Assembly (NCBI RefSeq): GCF_030272615.1
Contig: NC_081407.1
Span: forward strand, 380,577,179 to 380,641,178
DNA length: 64,000 bases
Direction of reading: 5' to 3'
From: Cryptomeria japonica
Taxonomy: Eukaryota; Streptophyta; Pinopsida; Cupressales; Cupressaceae
Shown: positions 1 through 11,392 of the stretch, piece by piece
How positions within the stretch are numbered: the first letter of the stretch is position 1
How the letters are laid out: each line of letters starts with the position of its first letter
The notes under the pieces: model-generated
Told to the model about the DNA's origin: nothing
Seen by the model: the letters and a program-made list of their open reading frames with translations, nothing else
Databases searched by the model: none
Made by a program: the position numbers and the translations under genes

Positions 1-455
1 GTTATTCTGGATCATCCATTCTTCACCACATATGGGAATCAGTAACCCATCACGCTCTCCTCACATACTGCTAAGAAGAATGTTCATTCCCAAGGTAGAC
101 ATTTAATGCAATCGATCTTCACATGCAAGATCCTCAAGAAAATCCTTCAAGTGCATAAAACTCACGTGGCATCTCAATCTCATCCTTATTTCTTAGCTAA
201 CTTATCACAGAATCTCACTGGTTGCATTGCACAAGCTAGATTGCCAAATCGGAAACCCTAGAGCCGAGACTACCAACCGGTAGTCACACTTAGTGAGACC
301 TTGACACCGGTTCACTACATCTCTTCATACTGGTTCTCCAACTTGAACATCAATAACAACTTCTTCCAATCTTCATACCAGTTCACCTGTACTTATTGAC
401 ATCAATGACAACATATTATCATCATCTCATCATACCAGTTCATCATATGCCAACA
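1..455 (-). repeat. copia-1 3' LTR (partial)
   Basis: Matches the outer part of the 5' LTR (about 5920-6379) with scattered substitutions and small indels, and ends at the same CCAACA, which is followed here by the polypurine tract. About 1 kb of this LTR lies beyond the window start. Confidence 0.92.
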
Positions 456-470
456 ATCTCCCCCTTTGAC
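456..470 (-). other. copia-1 polypurine tract
   Basis: On the minus strand this reads TCAAAGGGGGAGAT directly against the TG of the 3' LTR, the expected place and composition of the plus-strand primer. A second very similar tract lies at about 587-603 and a weaker one near 643-653. Confidence 0.85.
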
Positions 471-824
471 ATTGATGGCAATACTCAGTGTAGCATTGCA
501 AGTATAAACATCATAGACCAGTGCAACTATAACATATATCTTCATCATCATACATCTTCTCCCATATCATACATCATCAGATATCTTCTCCCCCTTTGAC
601 AACAATGCCAAAGTGGAGGCACAAGCTTCCATTCTCCACTATGTTGCTCCCCCTATGGACTAGCATCCTTCAACAAATCAACCTTGTAAGATTTGTCACT
701 GTAGTACCTGACTGATATGGAGCACACTTTTTTAGTTTACTTCACGAAGGGGCAAAACCCCGAATTCACCTCTCAAATAGGTAAATGTAGTCTTCGGTTA
801 GGGCTTAGTGAATATGTCTGCTAG
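471..824 (-). other. copia-1 internal 3' untranslated segment
   Basis: Sequence between the RNase H end and the polypurine tract. It holds the extra PPT-like tracts and short AC/AT-rich stretches; I see no supported gene. Confidence 0.6.
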
Positions 825-1556
825 CTACTCCTTACTGGAAACATGTTGTAATACAACCTCTCTGTTTTGAACCTTCTCTCTCAAGAAATGATACTTGAGC
901 TCAATGTGCTTAGTTCTAGCATGCAATACCAGATTCTTGGAAATATTTATTGCACTTATGTTGTCACAAAATATACTCACCGGTTTAGATATAGGTACTT
1001 TGAAACCATCCAATACACATTTCATCTAGATTGCTTGAGTGCAGTTCATAAATGCAGCCACATACTCCACTTCAGCTATAGACTAGGAAGTATAGCTCTG
1101 CTTCTTACTTGTCCATGAGACTAGTCTTCCACCAAGAAAGAACGCTCCACCGGTTGTGCTCTTCCAGTCGTCCACATTACCTCCCCAATCTGCATCGGTA
1201 TATACTTTGAGATTAAAATCACCATTGTATGGATACCACAATCCATAATTAACTGCTCCTTTCAGGTATCTAAGAATCCTCTTGACTGCTACCAAGTGGG
1301 ATTCTCTTGGACTTTTCTGAAAACGGGCCACAATGCCCACTGCATGAGCAATATCTGGTCTGCTGTGTACCACATAGTGCAACTTACGGATCATTGACCG
1401 ATACTCCTTCTCATTCACCAATGCTGAATCATCTTCCTTAGTCAATTTACAGCCGGTCACCATTGGTGTACCGATTGGTTTGCTCTCCTCCATGCCAAAG
1501 GTCTTCAATACCTCTTTGACATACTTGGATTGGGTAATAAAGATACCCTCTTTCAT
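825..1556 (-). pseudogene. copia-1 C-terminal RT / RNase H segment
   Basis: Contains the copia connection region (GTPMVTGCKL, EYRSMIRKLHYVVHSRPDI, RILRYLKG) and RNase H (VYTDADWGGNVDDWKSTTG, then after two stops IFCDNISAINISKN and ARTKHIELKYHFLREKV). The same blocks in the same order occur in copia-4 at about 49900-50600. Confidence 0.87.
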
Positions 1557-1613
1557 CTGATGAATCTGTAGACCAATGAAGAACTTTATCTCTCCAATGA
1601 GATATATCTCAAA

Positions 1614-2369
1614 TTATTTCTTCATTTCATCTGCAAATGCATGGCTCGTTTCATCATCTCCTCCAAAGATTATGTAATCTACAAACACTTCATAGATCAA
1701 AATCTGATCACCTTTAGATTTTCGGTAGATCTTGCTATCCTCACTTGTTCTCTGAAATCCTATCTTCACAAGATGAGAGTATAATCGTTCATACCATGCC
1801 CTTGGTGCTCGTTTCAATCCATATAGGGCCTTGTGTAATCTACACACCATGTTACTATCTTATGATAAGGCAAACCCATTTGGTTTCTCAATATACACTT
1901 CCTCTTCTAGGATTCCATTCAAGAACGCAGACTTCACATCCATCTGGTATACCTTGAATCCCTTAAATGCTGCAAATGCAAGTAGCATTCGAACACCTTC
2001 CAGTCTAGCCACTGGGGCAAAGGTTTCTCCATAGTCTTCTCCCTCTTCCTGAGTATATCCCTTGCATACAAGTCTTGCCTTGTTCCTTAGAAATGTGCCT
2101 TCTTCATTCAACTTATTCCCGAAGACCCATTTGGTACCTATGACATTCTTTTGTTCTGGTCTGGGTAACAAAAACCATGTTGCATTCTTTTCTATCTGGT
2201 CCAACTCCTCTTCCATTGCCTTAATCCAGTCTTCATATGTAAGTGCCTCTCTAGTGGTTTTAGGCTCAAATTTAGAAATAATGCAAGAGTTTTCTTTCAC
2301 CTTTCTTCTAGTGAGTATCCCTATATCTTTATCTCCTATGATCTGCTTCAGATCGTGATGTAGTTTCAC
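1614..2369 (-). pseudogene. copia-1 reverse transcriptase segment
   Basis: Typical copia [43 protein letters not shown], then [23 protein letters not shown] and HKALYGLKRAPRAWYERL. The catalytic motif reads FVDYIIFGG, so the second Asp of the VDD pair is Tyr. An in-frame stop near 1860 separates the two halves. Confidence 0.88.
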
Positions 2370-2486
2370 ATATCTAGGAATGACTCTAGTTGGTTATGCT
2401 TTCTTTTCCTCTTCTTCTTCTTCTCCATCTTCTTCTTCACCTATTGCAGCTTCTACCGGTATAGGAACACTAAGGTCTTTGCTTAT

Positions 2487-3416
2487 TTATTTCTTAACCG
2501 GTTCCCAGAAGGCTACACCTGGTTCATCTTCCACTTGCTCACTACAGGTTTCCTCAGGCTCCTCAGGGGATTCATCAACCCTGAGATTGATACTCTCAAC
2601 AATTTTCTGAGGCCTATTGTTGTAGCACTTGAGAGCTTTTCTCTTAGTGGAATATCCCAAAAATATTCCTTCATCACATTTAGCATCAAACTTTCTCAGA
2701 TGCTCACCTCTCTTGATATAACAATTACTGCCAAATACTTTAAAATAACTTACAGTGGGAGTCTTCCCAGTCCAGTACTCATAAGGGGTTTTATCTTTAC
2801 CTTTCTTGATGAGTACCCAGTTCATAGTATAGACTACAGTGCTCACCGCTTCTCTCCAAAAAGTGTGAGCAACCTTTCCTTGGATTAGCATTGTTCTGGC
2901 TGCTTCAACTACAGTCCTATTATTCCTTTCTTCTATGCCATTCTATTGTGGTGTCTTTGGGGCAGACAACTGCCTCTTGATACCATTCTCTTCACAGTAA
3001 TTGTTAAATTCATCAGAAGTGAATTCACCTCCTTGATCAGTTCTTAGGCATTTTATCCTTTGACCACTTTCTTTCTCTACCAATGCTCTAAAGGCTTTGA
3101 ACTTTCCAAACACCTCAGACTTGTCTTTCAAGAATGCGACCCACATCATTCTTGAGCAATCATCAGTAAGAATCATGAAATACCTATCTCTCTAGATACT
3201 TCTAGTTTTCATTGGACCACACAGATCGGTGTGCACAAGATCAAGTAAGTTCTTTGCTGAAAAAGACTCACCTTTAAAAGTTGAGGAAGACATCTTCCCA
3301 AGTTGACATTCTTTGCACAAATAATTCTCTGGTTTTTTTAGCAAAGGCAATCCTCTTACTGCCTTGATCTTACTCGCCTTTACAATATTGTCAAAATTCA
3401 TATGACAAAGTCTCAT
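2487..3416 (-). pseudogene. copia-1 integrase segment
   Basis: Begins with the pre-integrase zinc-binding region (RLCHMN then CKECQLGKM, giving the His and CxxC ligands) and continues into the catalytic core, where an Asp in ILTDDCSRMMW and the second Asp in LRTDQGGEF are visible. A TAG follows TPQ at about 2943, exactly where copia-4 also has a TAG in the conserved TPQQNG motif. Then comes the copia block TFWREA...NWVLIKKGKDKTPYE and the LGYSTKRKALKCYN region before the RT domain. Confidence 0.85.
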
Positions 3417-3626
3417 ATGCCATATTCAACTATCATCAAACTTCACCATCAAACACTGACTAATCTTGGCATTCAACTGAAACAAGTTACCTCTGTTCTT
3501 CTTACCGGTGGCAATAAGTTCACCACTCTTTCCAATTATATTGCAGACTCCACCTTTGAACTCCATAATGAGTCCTTTGTCATTTAGCTGAGCAACACTC
3601 AAAAGGTTATGCTTAAGACCTTCTAC

Positions 3627-4835
3627 CTAGTAGACATCATCCACACTACTCTTTCCATTCAGTGAGATGGATCCTTTACCTTTCACCAAGCATGGTGCAT
3701 CATTTCCAAACCTAACAACACCTCCATCATATTCTTCTAGAGACAAAAAATTTCTCCGGACACCAGTCATGTGGTGAGAATAGCCACTATCAATAATCCA
3801 CTCATTAGAGTTGTCAATGTGAGAGACAAGGGATTTCTTGTCAGACACTTCTTCCTTTACAACTACAAACACTATGTCTTCATTCTCTTCATCCTCAGAT
3901 TCTTCATTAGTAACACCTTCATCAACTGCAACAAGATAATTTCTCCTACCTCCTCCTTTATACTTTCTAAACCTCTCTAGTTTATCCTTATTGTCATTGT
4001 TAGGACAGTTAACAACTATATGTCCTATCTTCTTGCAGGAAAAACATTTTAAAGGAAGCTTACCTTTGTATTTTCCGATGTCTTTTGGAAGTCTCTTGGC
4101 TAGAAGAGCTTCAAACTCCATTAGAATCTCTTCATCATCTATATCTCTGCATCGCTTGGATTCATAACTGGTACTTACTTCTTTTCCTTTTTTGGTTGGT
4201 GCAATAGATGCTCTAAAGGCTGACTTAGTCTTCTTAACACTGCCATCATAGTTATTCAACTCATATGCTGTCAACTTTGTAATGATAGAGTCTAAAGATA
4301 GCTTGGTTTTTTCGATAGACCTTAGATCCTGAATAGCATAAACTCTGATTGCATAGACCGGTAACAATGATCTTATAAATTTACTGACAATGGTGGCATC
4401 ATCAATTGTTCCACCAGTGCTCTTGATATCTCCAACCATGGTCTTGATCCTTATGCCATACTGTTGAATGGTCTCTCCGTCAACCATCCTCATGTCTTCA
4501 AATTTTCCTCTAAGGCTTTCTTCCTTAGCTTGCTTGACATGTTCATCACCGCCATAAATGGTTTCCAATGTGTCCCATACATCATTAGGAGTGTCCTTAT
4601 CTTGTACATTAATGAGCTCAATATCAGACAGACTGCTAATAAGGGCTTCCATGACTTGCCCATTTTCTTGAATCTCTCTTTTCTGATCATCGGTTAGAGT
4701 GCCAGTGGGGATAACATAGGCATTCTCAACATAGCTCTAGTGTTGAGCACCCAAACTCTTGATATAAATCTTCATCCCGTCCTTCCCTATTTTTAATTTA
4801 TCTCTATTAAACTTAGGACCTTCCCTCTTCATCAT
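3627..4835 (-). pseudogene. copia-1 gag and protease segment
   Basis: The N-terminal part matches the copia gag type seen also in copia-4 (shared IYGGDEHVKQAKEESL-like block). A CCHC zinc knuckle is visible (CFSCKKIGHIVVNC, near 4020-4060), which binds genomic RNA in this family. About 75 residues later WIIDSGYSHHMTG shows the aspartic protease active site Asp-Ser-Gly intact, with Tyr where a Cys is usual. A TAG at 4737-4739 interrupts gag near its start. Confidence 0.85.
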
Positions 4836-4890
4836 TAAAGGAAGATCTTTTACCTCAAGCAGTTAAGCTTATATCACTGAGGACCTCGAG

Positions 4891-4905
4891 TTGCTCTGAT
4901 ACAAA
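4891..4905 (-). other. copia-1 primer-binding site
   Basis: Minus strand reads TTGTATCAGAGCAA directly after the 5' LTR end. This matches the initiator tRNA-Met type site (TGGTATCAGAGC) used by most plant copia elements, with one mismatch. Confidence 0.85.
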
Positions 4906-4906
4906 T

Positions 4907-6379
4907 TGATGAATAATGATGAACAACAAATACCCTAATTGGTACTGAGAGGGGGGGGGGGGGGGTGAATCAGTACAGACAAAAACTTCTCAACAACTTT
5001 ATCAAGTTAAAACAATGATAACCGGTTGTCTTCATCACTGAACTTAACCATGGAAATACCGATTAAACACATTAAGACTTCAAATATCGAAATCAGCAAA
5101 ATTGAATACTTCAAATAACACTCAACACTTGATGAATTCTTCACCAATATACATATGCATGTGTTGTATCAATAATACCATAACTATTAGATTTGCATGC
5201 ATATTAACCTAAACGAAGAATACTCAATCATCACATGAAAAATACACAACTCATGACACAAATTTTTCATGTGGAAACCCAAATGGGAAAAACCACGGTG
5301 GGGATGAATACCCACAAGCTTTTTTTGATCTCTTTTGAAGATTGCTATATTAAGAGCCTAGTCTGGTTAAAGACTTTACAATAAGGTTCTGTTAGGAACC
5401 GGTCTTGTTAAATATCACCCGATTAAGGGATGGCTATATACCCTATTAAAGGTTGAAACCCTGTTAAAGGTTACCTTGCTAGAGAATTTGAAGATCTCAA
5501 TGATCTTAAGTCACCTGGTTAGAGGATTTACAATAAGCCTGTTAAAGCTACCTGGTAAAGGGATTTTCCTACTGTTGAAATGGCTAGAAGACAACAGGTA
5601 AATCTCTGATTTGATAAAAACACTACATTTTAAGGCAAATCCCTTTCAGCTCCTCTACTCTGCAATCACACTCTGCAGTTTTCCACTCCTCTACTCTCTT
5701 CATTTTTCCACTCAATGGTCTGGCGAGTATCTCTTCACTCGGATACAAACACAACATTTTCCAACACAAATAATATCAAAACTCATTGACCTTATAGACA
5801 ACAATTAGGTCAGTAGCATAAACCCTAAACCTTGAATATTTTAGGTTTACAATTACGAGTGGTCCAATCCTGACCGTTCAAACACTTTGCATAGAATAAA
5901 AAAATCTGAAACAAATCACAAGTCATTCTACATCATCCATTCTTCATTGCATATGGGAATTAGTAACCCATCACGCTCTCTTCACATATCGCTAAGAAGA
6001 ATGTTCATTCTCAAGGGTAGACATTTAATGCAATCTATCTTCACATGCAAGATCCTCAAGGAAACCCTTCACGTGCACAAAACTGACGTGGAATCTTGAT
6101 CTCATCCTTATTTCTTAGCTAACTTACCATAGGATGTCACTGGTTGCATCGCACAAGCTAGATTGCCAAACCGGAAACCCTAGAGTTGAGACTACCAACC
6201 GGTAGTCACACTTAGTGAAACCCTGCCACTGGTTCACTGCATCTCTTCATACTGGTTCTCCAACTTGAACATCAATAACAACTTCTTCCAATCTTCATAC
6301 CAATTCACATGTACTTATTGACATCAATGACAACATATATTATCATCATGTCATCATACCAGTTCATCATATGCCAACA
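4907..6379 (-). repeat. copia-1 5' LTR (1473 bp)
   Basis: Bounded by TG...CA, adjacent to the primer-binding site at its inner end, and matching the partial 3' LTR at its outer end. Contains a 15-base G run (4951-4965) inside an inverted repeat near the inner end, and several short blocks of the type TTAACCGG / CCTGTTA that recur in the copia-4 LTRs. Confidence 0.9.
4942..4976 (-). other. U5 hairpin of copia-1
   Basis: GTACTGA (4942-4948) and TCAGTAC (4970-4976) form a perfect 7-bp inverted repeat around a G-rich (plus strand) loop, a short distance from the primer-binding site. The copia-4 LTR has the equivalent structure with a different base pair at the variable stem position. Confidence 0.75.
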
Positions 6380-8433
6380 AGAATATCTCATGAACAACTC
6401 CGTCTACGTAGACCCTTATGGAAGTCATGCAAAAAAATACACTCAATAACATACTAATGCTAAGGACCAACCTCAAAAACAATTGGATATCCAGAGGCAT
6501 GCTCAAAATTTGGAAACAATAAAACCCCGTGTCAAATATGGGGGCACTACACAAGAACAAACTCATGACATGCCTATAGAATATGATATGCATGGACAAA
6601 GAAAATATTCTATTCCTCATTATGACTCTATACCAGGTGGTCCCTATACACAATATCATTATAGACCTCCTCCATATGAGCATGTTTATGATCAATACCA
6701 TCCATATATGCAGTATCCTCCTCCTCCACTTGGTGGCTTAGGCATGGGATATGGTCCAAGAAGTCGTTCTCCACCCAAGAACAATTTGGAATGGTAGATA
6801 AAGGACTTAAAAAAGAAAATGGAGGACATTAATACACCAAAGCCAACTTACACAATGAGAGATATATGTCCTTATCCATTTGATAAAAGCATTCCAATGC
6901 CTCCATTTCCTACACATCTTGTAACAACAAAGTTTGATAAGTACAGAGGCAAAGGAGACCCTAAGGCACATATAAGACATTTTTTCACAACTTGCATTGA
7001 AGTAGCAACATAAGAAACATACTTGATGAGATTGTTCCCACAAAGCTTAGGTGAACAAGCTATGGAGTGGTTCTCCCAACTTCCACCTGGAATTAAGTTG
7101 AGGTGATCTAGCAGAAGATTTCATACAACATTTCTCATATAACATAGAGATAGATATATCAGTTACCACTTTGTGCAACGCCAAACAAAAGGATGGGGAG
7201 TCATTTTCATCATTCTTACTAAGATGGAAGAATTTAGCTAGTAGGTGCTCTTGTGAAATTCCACAAAAACAAATGGTAGAGATGTTTACACAAAATGTCA
7301 ACAACAAAATTGGTTATGCCTTGAAGAAAGATTGTTTGTCCACCTTCAAGGATGTCATTGAGAAAGGCTTAGCAATAGAGAAGGTCTTAATTGAGCAAGG
7401 AGTCATTAAGATATTCAAAGAAAATAAAGAGGATTTTAAAGGAAAGGACAATCCACGATTTTGGAACAAGAACAAGAACACGGTAAATGATGGCGTTGTT
7501 GATGCTAACATAGTTAAACCAAAAATCACTCTTTCAGGATCAATTTCTTCTACAAACAACCAAGTAAATACTCAAGCAACTTCAAAACCATGAAGGAAAT
7601 ACACCCCATTGGGAGAACCACTTGAGTCATCTTTTAGGAAGCTAGTAGCAAACAAGATAATAAAAATTCCAGATAATCCTCCATATGAGCCAAAGGCCAA
7701 TCCAAATTGGTGGAATGACAATGAGTACTGCGAATATCACAAGAGCAAGGGACATAAAACAAGAAACTACCATCGCTTGAAGAACATCATACAAGATCTT
7801 ATTGATAGAGGTGACATTGAGATTGAAGGAAATTCATCCAATTAAGAACATGAAATGTTTAAGGAACCATTCCCTAAACATGACAAGGGAAAAGCCAAAG
7901 CCATAGATGAGAAATCCAAATATACCAAAGTGTCCTATAACTATGATTCAACTGTTAGTCACATTTCGATGGACAACTATGTTTCTACTATTATCATAAA
8001 GGACAAAACGCCTGAAAGTTCTACCCAAAGAGCTAAAGTTGTCCTAAAAGGCATTGGACCTTCTTCTGAATCTACCTCCAAATGTAATGTCACAACTCGA
8101 CAAGGTAAGGTCACTTTGCAAGGGGCTCCAGCTAAAACCACCACTTCCTCATCAACCAAACTTGAGTACGACTTAGTAGAACAGTTAGGGAAGACACCCA
8201 CACTTATCTCCATCCTTGAGCTTTTACGCATATCCCTTGCACATAAAGCCATCCTTGATAAAGCTTTGAGAGAAAATTATGTCCCCACTGAACTGAATGT
8301 GGACCAGTTTCAAGCCATGGTGGAATACCTTTCCATTCCACATTCTCTTACATTCACCAAAGCTGACGATGCCTCCGTAAGCCAACCACATAATGCACCT
8401 TTACACAAGCCTTCCTATACAAACATCGAATAA
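6380..8433 (+). pseudogene. gypsy-2 gag (5' truncated, broken)
   Basis: Retrotransposon gag blocks match gypsy-3 gag closely in order: DICPYPFDKSIPM (near 6860), KFDKYRGKGDPKAHIRHF, ETYLMRLFPQSLGEQAMEW, CNAKQKDGESFSSFLLRWKNL, then a Tyr/Pro-rich N-terminal linker upstream. The zinc-knuckle region near 7720 reads CEYHKSKGHKTRNYH, so the last Cys (present in gypsy-3 as NEC) is Tyr here. At least one frameshift (between about 7010 and 7170) and several stops, including a TAA at about 7011. Confidence 0.85.
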
Positions 8434-10190
8434 AATGAGTCCTGATAGATGGAGGATCCGGTCTCAATATATGTACTTTGAACACAATAATACAATTGGG
8501 ATATTCTGATAAAGTTGTGAATGTTATGAACAAAATTACCATCAAGGAATATGATGATGAAGAGCATTCATCCAAGGGCACAATCACCTTACCTGTCAGA
8601 GTGGGGCCAGTTACAAAGGATGTGGTTTGTCAAGTCCTAGACCTCGATCTCACATATAACATATTACTAGGATGTTTGTGGATTCATGAGATGAGGGCAG
8701 TCCCATCTACATGCCATTAATGCATTAAGTTTCCTCATAATGGAATTGAAGTGACAGTTAATGGTGATCCTAATCCATTTATATACTGCAATAATTTGAG
8801 GCCAAAAGATGAGACAATAATTCTGATCAATAGAGAGGCTATCCCATCATCTGCATATGTGGACCCTAAGTTACTAAAACCTTCAACATCAAAGCAAGGT
8901 GAGCTTAAAGGAAAATATAAGGATAAAGGCATGGCTAAAAATACACTTTAAGTGAAACCATGTGCTTGTGGCAAGTCATAAATTCACCAAAAGAATATGG
9001 ACAACCACATCCTCCTAAAAGGGTATCTATCATTACGCTAAAGTGGGATCCTACTACATTCTAAAAGTGGGGCGAAATGGAGGAAGAAGAATTATATAAA
9101 ATGCTTTATAGAGACCCTGAAGATGATGCACAAAATCATATTGAGATACCATGCAAAAAATATGGCAAAGGATTTAAAATCTTACAAAAGTTTGGGTATG
9201 ATGGTAAAAGTCCTCTTGGCTTAAGAAAGGAAGGTATCACTCAACCTTTGCAACCAAAATTGACTTTTAAAAATCAGCGCTTGAAAGGGCTTGGTTTCAT
9301 ACCTTCTAGGGTAAACACTCGAAAATCAGAAGAAGCATTGCAAATAAAAAATTCCAATGATCAACAAGAGAGCCACTATTCCACTGACTCCAATGAGTGG
9401 GAATGGGGTTTGGACAAATCATCTAGTAATTATGAACTCATTGAGACATTCAAAGAACTAGGAAAACCCACAGAAGAAGAGGAATTTTATAGAAAATTCG
9501 GAGTTGGTAAAAAAACAACCCCTAAGGATTCGACACAGTCTTTGTTTTTAGGTTCTAGGTCGAAATCATGAAGAATGAGGACACCCATTCCTAAATGTGC
9601 TTTTAGTGATGACAATTTGGATTTGTTCACAATTGAGACAGATGAGGAGAGTGCCAGCAATGGCCTCGACAACTACCTTGATATACCTGAATATAACTAT
9701 ATCTTCACCCTTACTCACACTAACTTTGAAAACATTGAAGGCCTTCCCCTTTTTCACCACCAACTCATTAATTGGGACCATGAAGGACCTGTACAATTTG
9801 ACACATTACAAAATGATGATGCCTTCATCGACTATTTAGGCATACGAGATGATCTTCTGCTTGCGGGATACACTATAGAACTCAACAATGTGGCATATTT
9901 CGGTGAGGGTGTTGGTCCTTCTAGTCGCAAAAATGTAAAAATAAAAATAAATCATGGGTTTTAGGGTGAAAACCACATTGTGGCACTGTTTGACTCTCAA
10001 AAAGTAAAAAGAAATGACATATCTGAGGGTGAAAACCTCTCTAAGGTGCCCAAAGATGGAAGGCTCGAAATTCTCCTGGCATCCTACAAAAAAAAATCAT
10101 CCATGTTGGTAGAGGAGACTATCAAAATGAACATTGGTATAGAAGAGATTCCACATAACATATTTTAGGCACAATCTTTGTTAGAGAGAG
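8434..10190 (+). pseudogene. gypsy-2 protease, G-patch and acidic linker
   Basis: VLIDGGSGLNICTLN (from about 8440) is the retropepsin active-site region with Asp-Gly-Gly, followed by LDLTYNILLG, the usual end of the fold. A G-patch-like segment follows near 9150-9240 (GKGFKILQKFGYDGKSPLG), aligned with gypsy-3. Then an acidic linker (NEWEWGLDKSSSNYEL, the GENHIVALFD block near 9970) leads to RT. Frame changes occur between about 8720 and 9077. Confidence 0.75.
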
Positions 10191-11386
10191 AAAGACCGAA
10201 GTTCGTAAGTTTCTTCACAAAGTAGCAAATCAATTTTTCATGGTCATATGCTGATATGCCTGGACTGGATCATGATCTAGTAATGTACCATTTGTTAGTT
10301 AAACCAGGAGCAAAGCCAGGGAAACAAAAATTAAGAAAGATGCATCCACAAGTGGCATTATTAGTAAAAGTGGAACTTGAAAAATTGTTAGATGTCGGAT
10401 TCATAAGACCAATTGATTATCCTAAATGGATCTCCAACTTAGTACCAGTTAGTAAGCTAGATCGCAACATCAAAATATGTACAGATTTTAGAGACATCAA
10501 TAAAGCTTGTCCTAAGGATGACTTTCCATTGCCGAACATAGACCTGATAGTGGATCTCACAACAGGTCATGCGATGTTATCTTTGATGGACAGATTCTCT
10601 GGCTACAATCAAATAAAAATTGCATCTGAAGATCAACACAAAACATCCTTTACTTGTCCTTGGGGAACTTTCTATTGGAATCTCATGCCCTTCGGGCTAA
10701 AGAATGCAGGTGCTACATACCAGAGAGCCATGACTACTATGTTTCATGATATTATGTACGTAATTGTAGAAGATCATGTGGATGACCTCTTGGGAAAATC
10801 AGTAGATAGAGACACACATTTGGACATTCTTTTAGTAATCTTTGATCGGTTGTAAAAATACAAAGTGAGACTAAATCCCAAGAAATGTGTCTTTGGAGTA
10901 ACCTCCAGGAAGCTCCTTGGATACATTGTTTCAAAAAGAGGAATTGAAGTCGATCCAACAAAAGTCAAGGCTATATTAGAAATGCCACCTCCAAGGAATA
11001 TCAGTCAACTTCGATCTTTACAGGGAAGACTTCAGTCTATATGAAGATTCATAGTACAACTCACGGATAAATGTCATCCTTTTCAACATTTGCTACACAA
11101 AAACATCAAATTCAAATGGGATGATAATTGTCAACAGGGTTTTCAGATACTTAAATATTATCTTCTGAATCCACCAATCTTGATGCAACCAATTCCAGAA
11201 CAACCCCTGTTACTCTACATATTAGCTACACCAATAGCACTGGGGGCACTCTTGGCACAACAAGATGCTGAAGGCAAAGAAAAGGTAGTCTATTACATCA
11301 GTTGTACTTTGGTTGGTTATGAACTTAAATACAGACCAATTGATCGTGCATGTCTTGCTGTAGTTTTTGCTTTGCAGAAATTATGA
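10190..11386 (+). pseudogene. gypsy-2 reverse transcriptase and first RNase H
   Basis: RT core is well preserved: WISNLVPVSK, CTDFRDINKACPKDDFPLPNID, LMDRFSGYNQIKI, PFGLKNAGATYQRAM. The catalytic motif is HVDD (10775-10786) where gypsy-3 has YVDD. After a TAA at about 10853 the thumb region (KLLGYIVS, LRSLQGRLQSI) continues in the same frame, then the Ty3-type RNase H (LYILATPIALGALLAQQD, YYISCTLVGYELKY). It stops at TGA within the LRHYML-type motif, the same codon that is TGA in gypsy-3. Confidence 0.88.
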
Positions 11387-11392
11387 CATTAC

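Larger units (their letters stand above)
825..4835 (-). pseudogene. copia-1 gag-pol polyprotein (broken by stops only)
   Basis: One polyprotein frame runs from an ATG at 4835 (MMKREGPKF) to about 825. All recognisable pieces (gag, integrase, RT, RNase H) are in this same frame, so I see in-frame stops but no frameshift over about 1,340 codons. Stops include positions near 4737, 3627, 3192, 2943, 2487, 1860 and 1614. Several replace a Gln or Trp found in related elements and fit C-to-T (or complementary G-to-A) change; the one near 1614 replaces a Glu of copia-4 and does not. The RT active site has VDY where VDD is expected. It cannot make a functional polyprotein as it stands. Confidence 0.9.
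1..6379 (-). mobile_element. copia-1: Ty1/copia LTR retrotransposon, minus strand, 3' LTR cut by window edge
   Basis: The first 455 bases and bases 4907-6379 are diverged direct repeats ending in the same ATGCCAACA. Between them, on the minus strand, lie a primer-binding site, a gag-pol reading frame in copia order (gag, protease, integrase, RT, RNase H) and a polypurine tract, so the 5' LTR is on the right. The right flank falls inside the gag region of a gypsy element that continues from 6380, so copia-1 appears nested in gypsy-2. The left part of its 3' LTR and the matching target duplication lie outside the window. Proteins are clearly related to copia-4, so both belong to one family. I did not assign a copia lineage. 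Confidence 0.93.

Noticed and set aside
4951-4965. Poly-G run as a biological signal
   Set aside because: A 15-base homopolymer may be inflated by sequencing; the flanking inverted repeat is the stronger signal.
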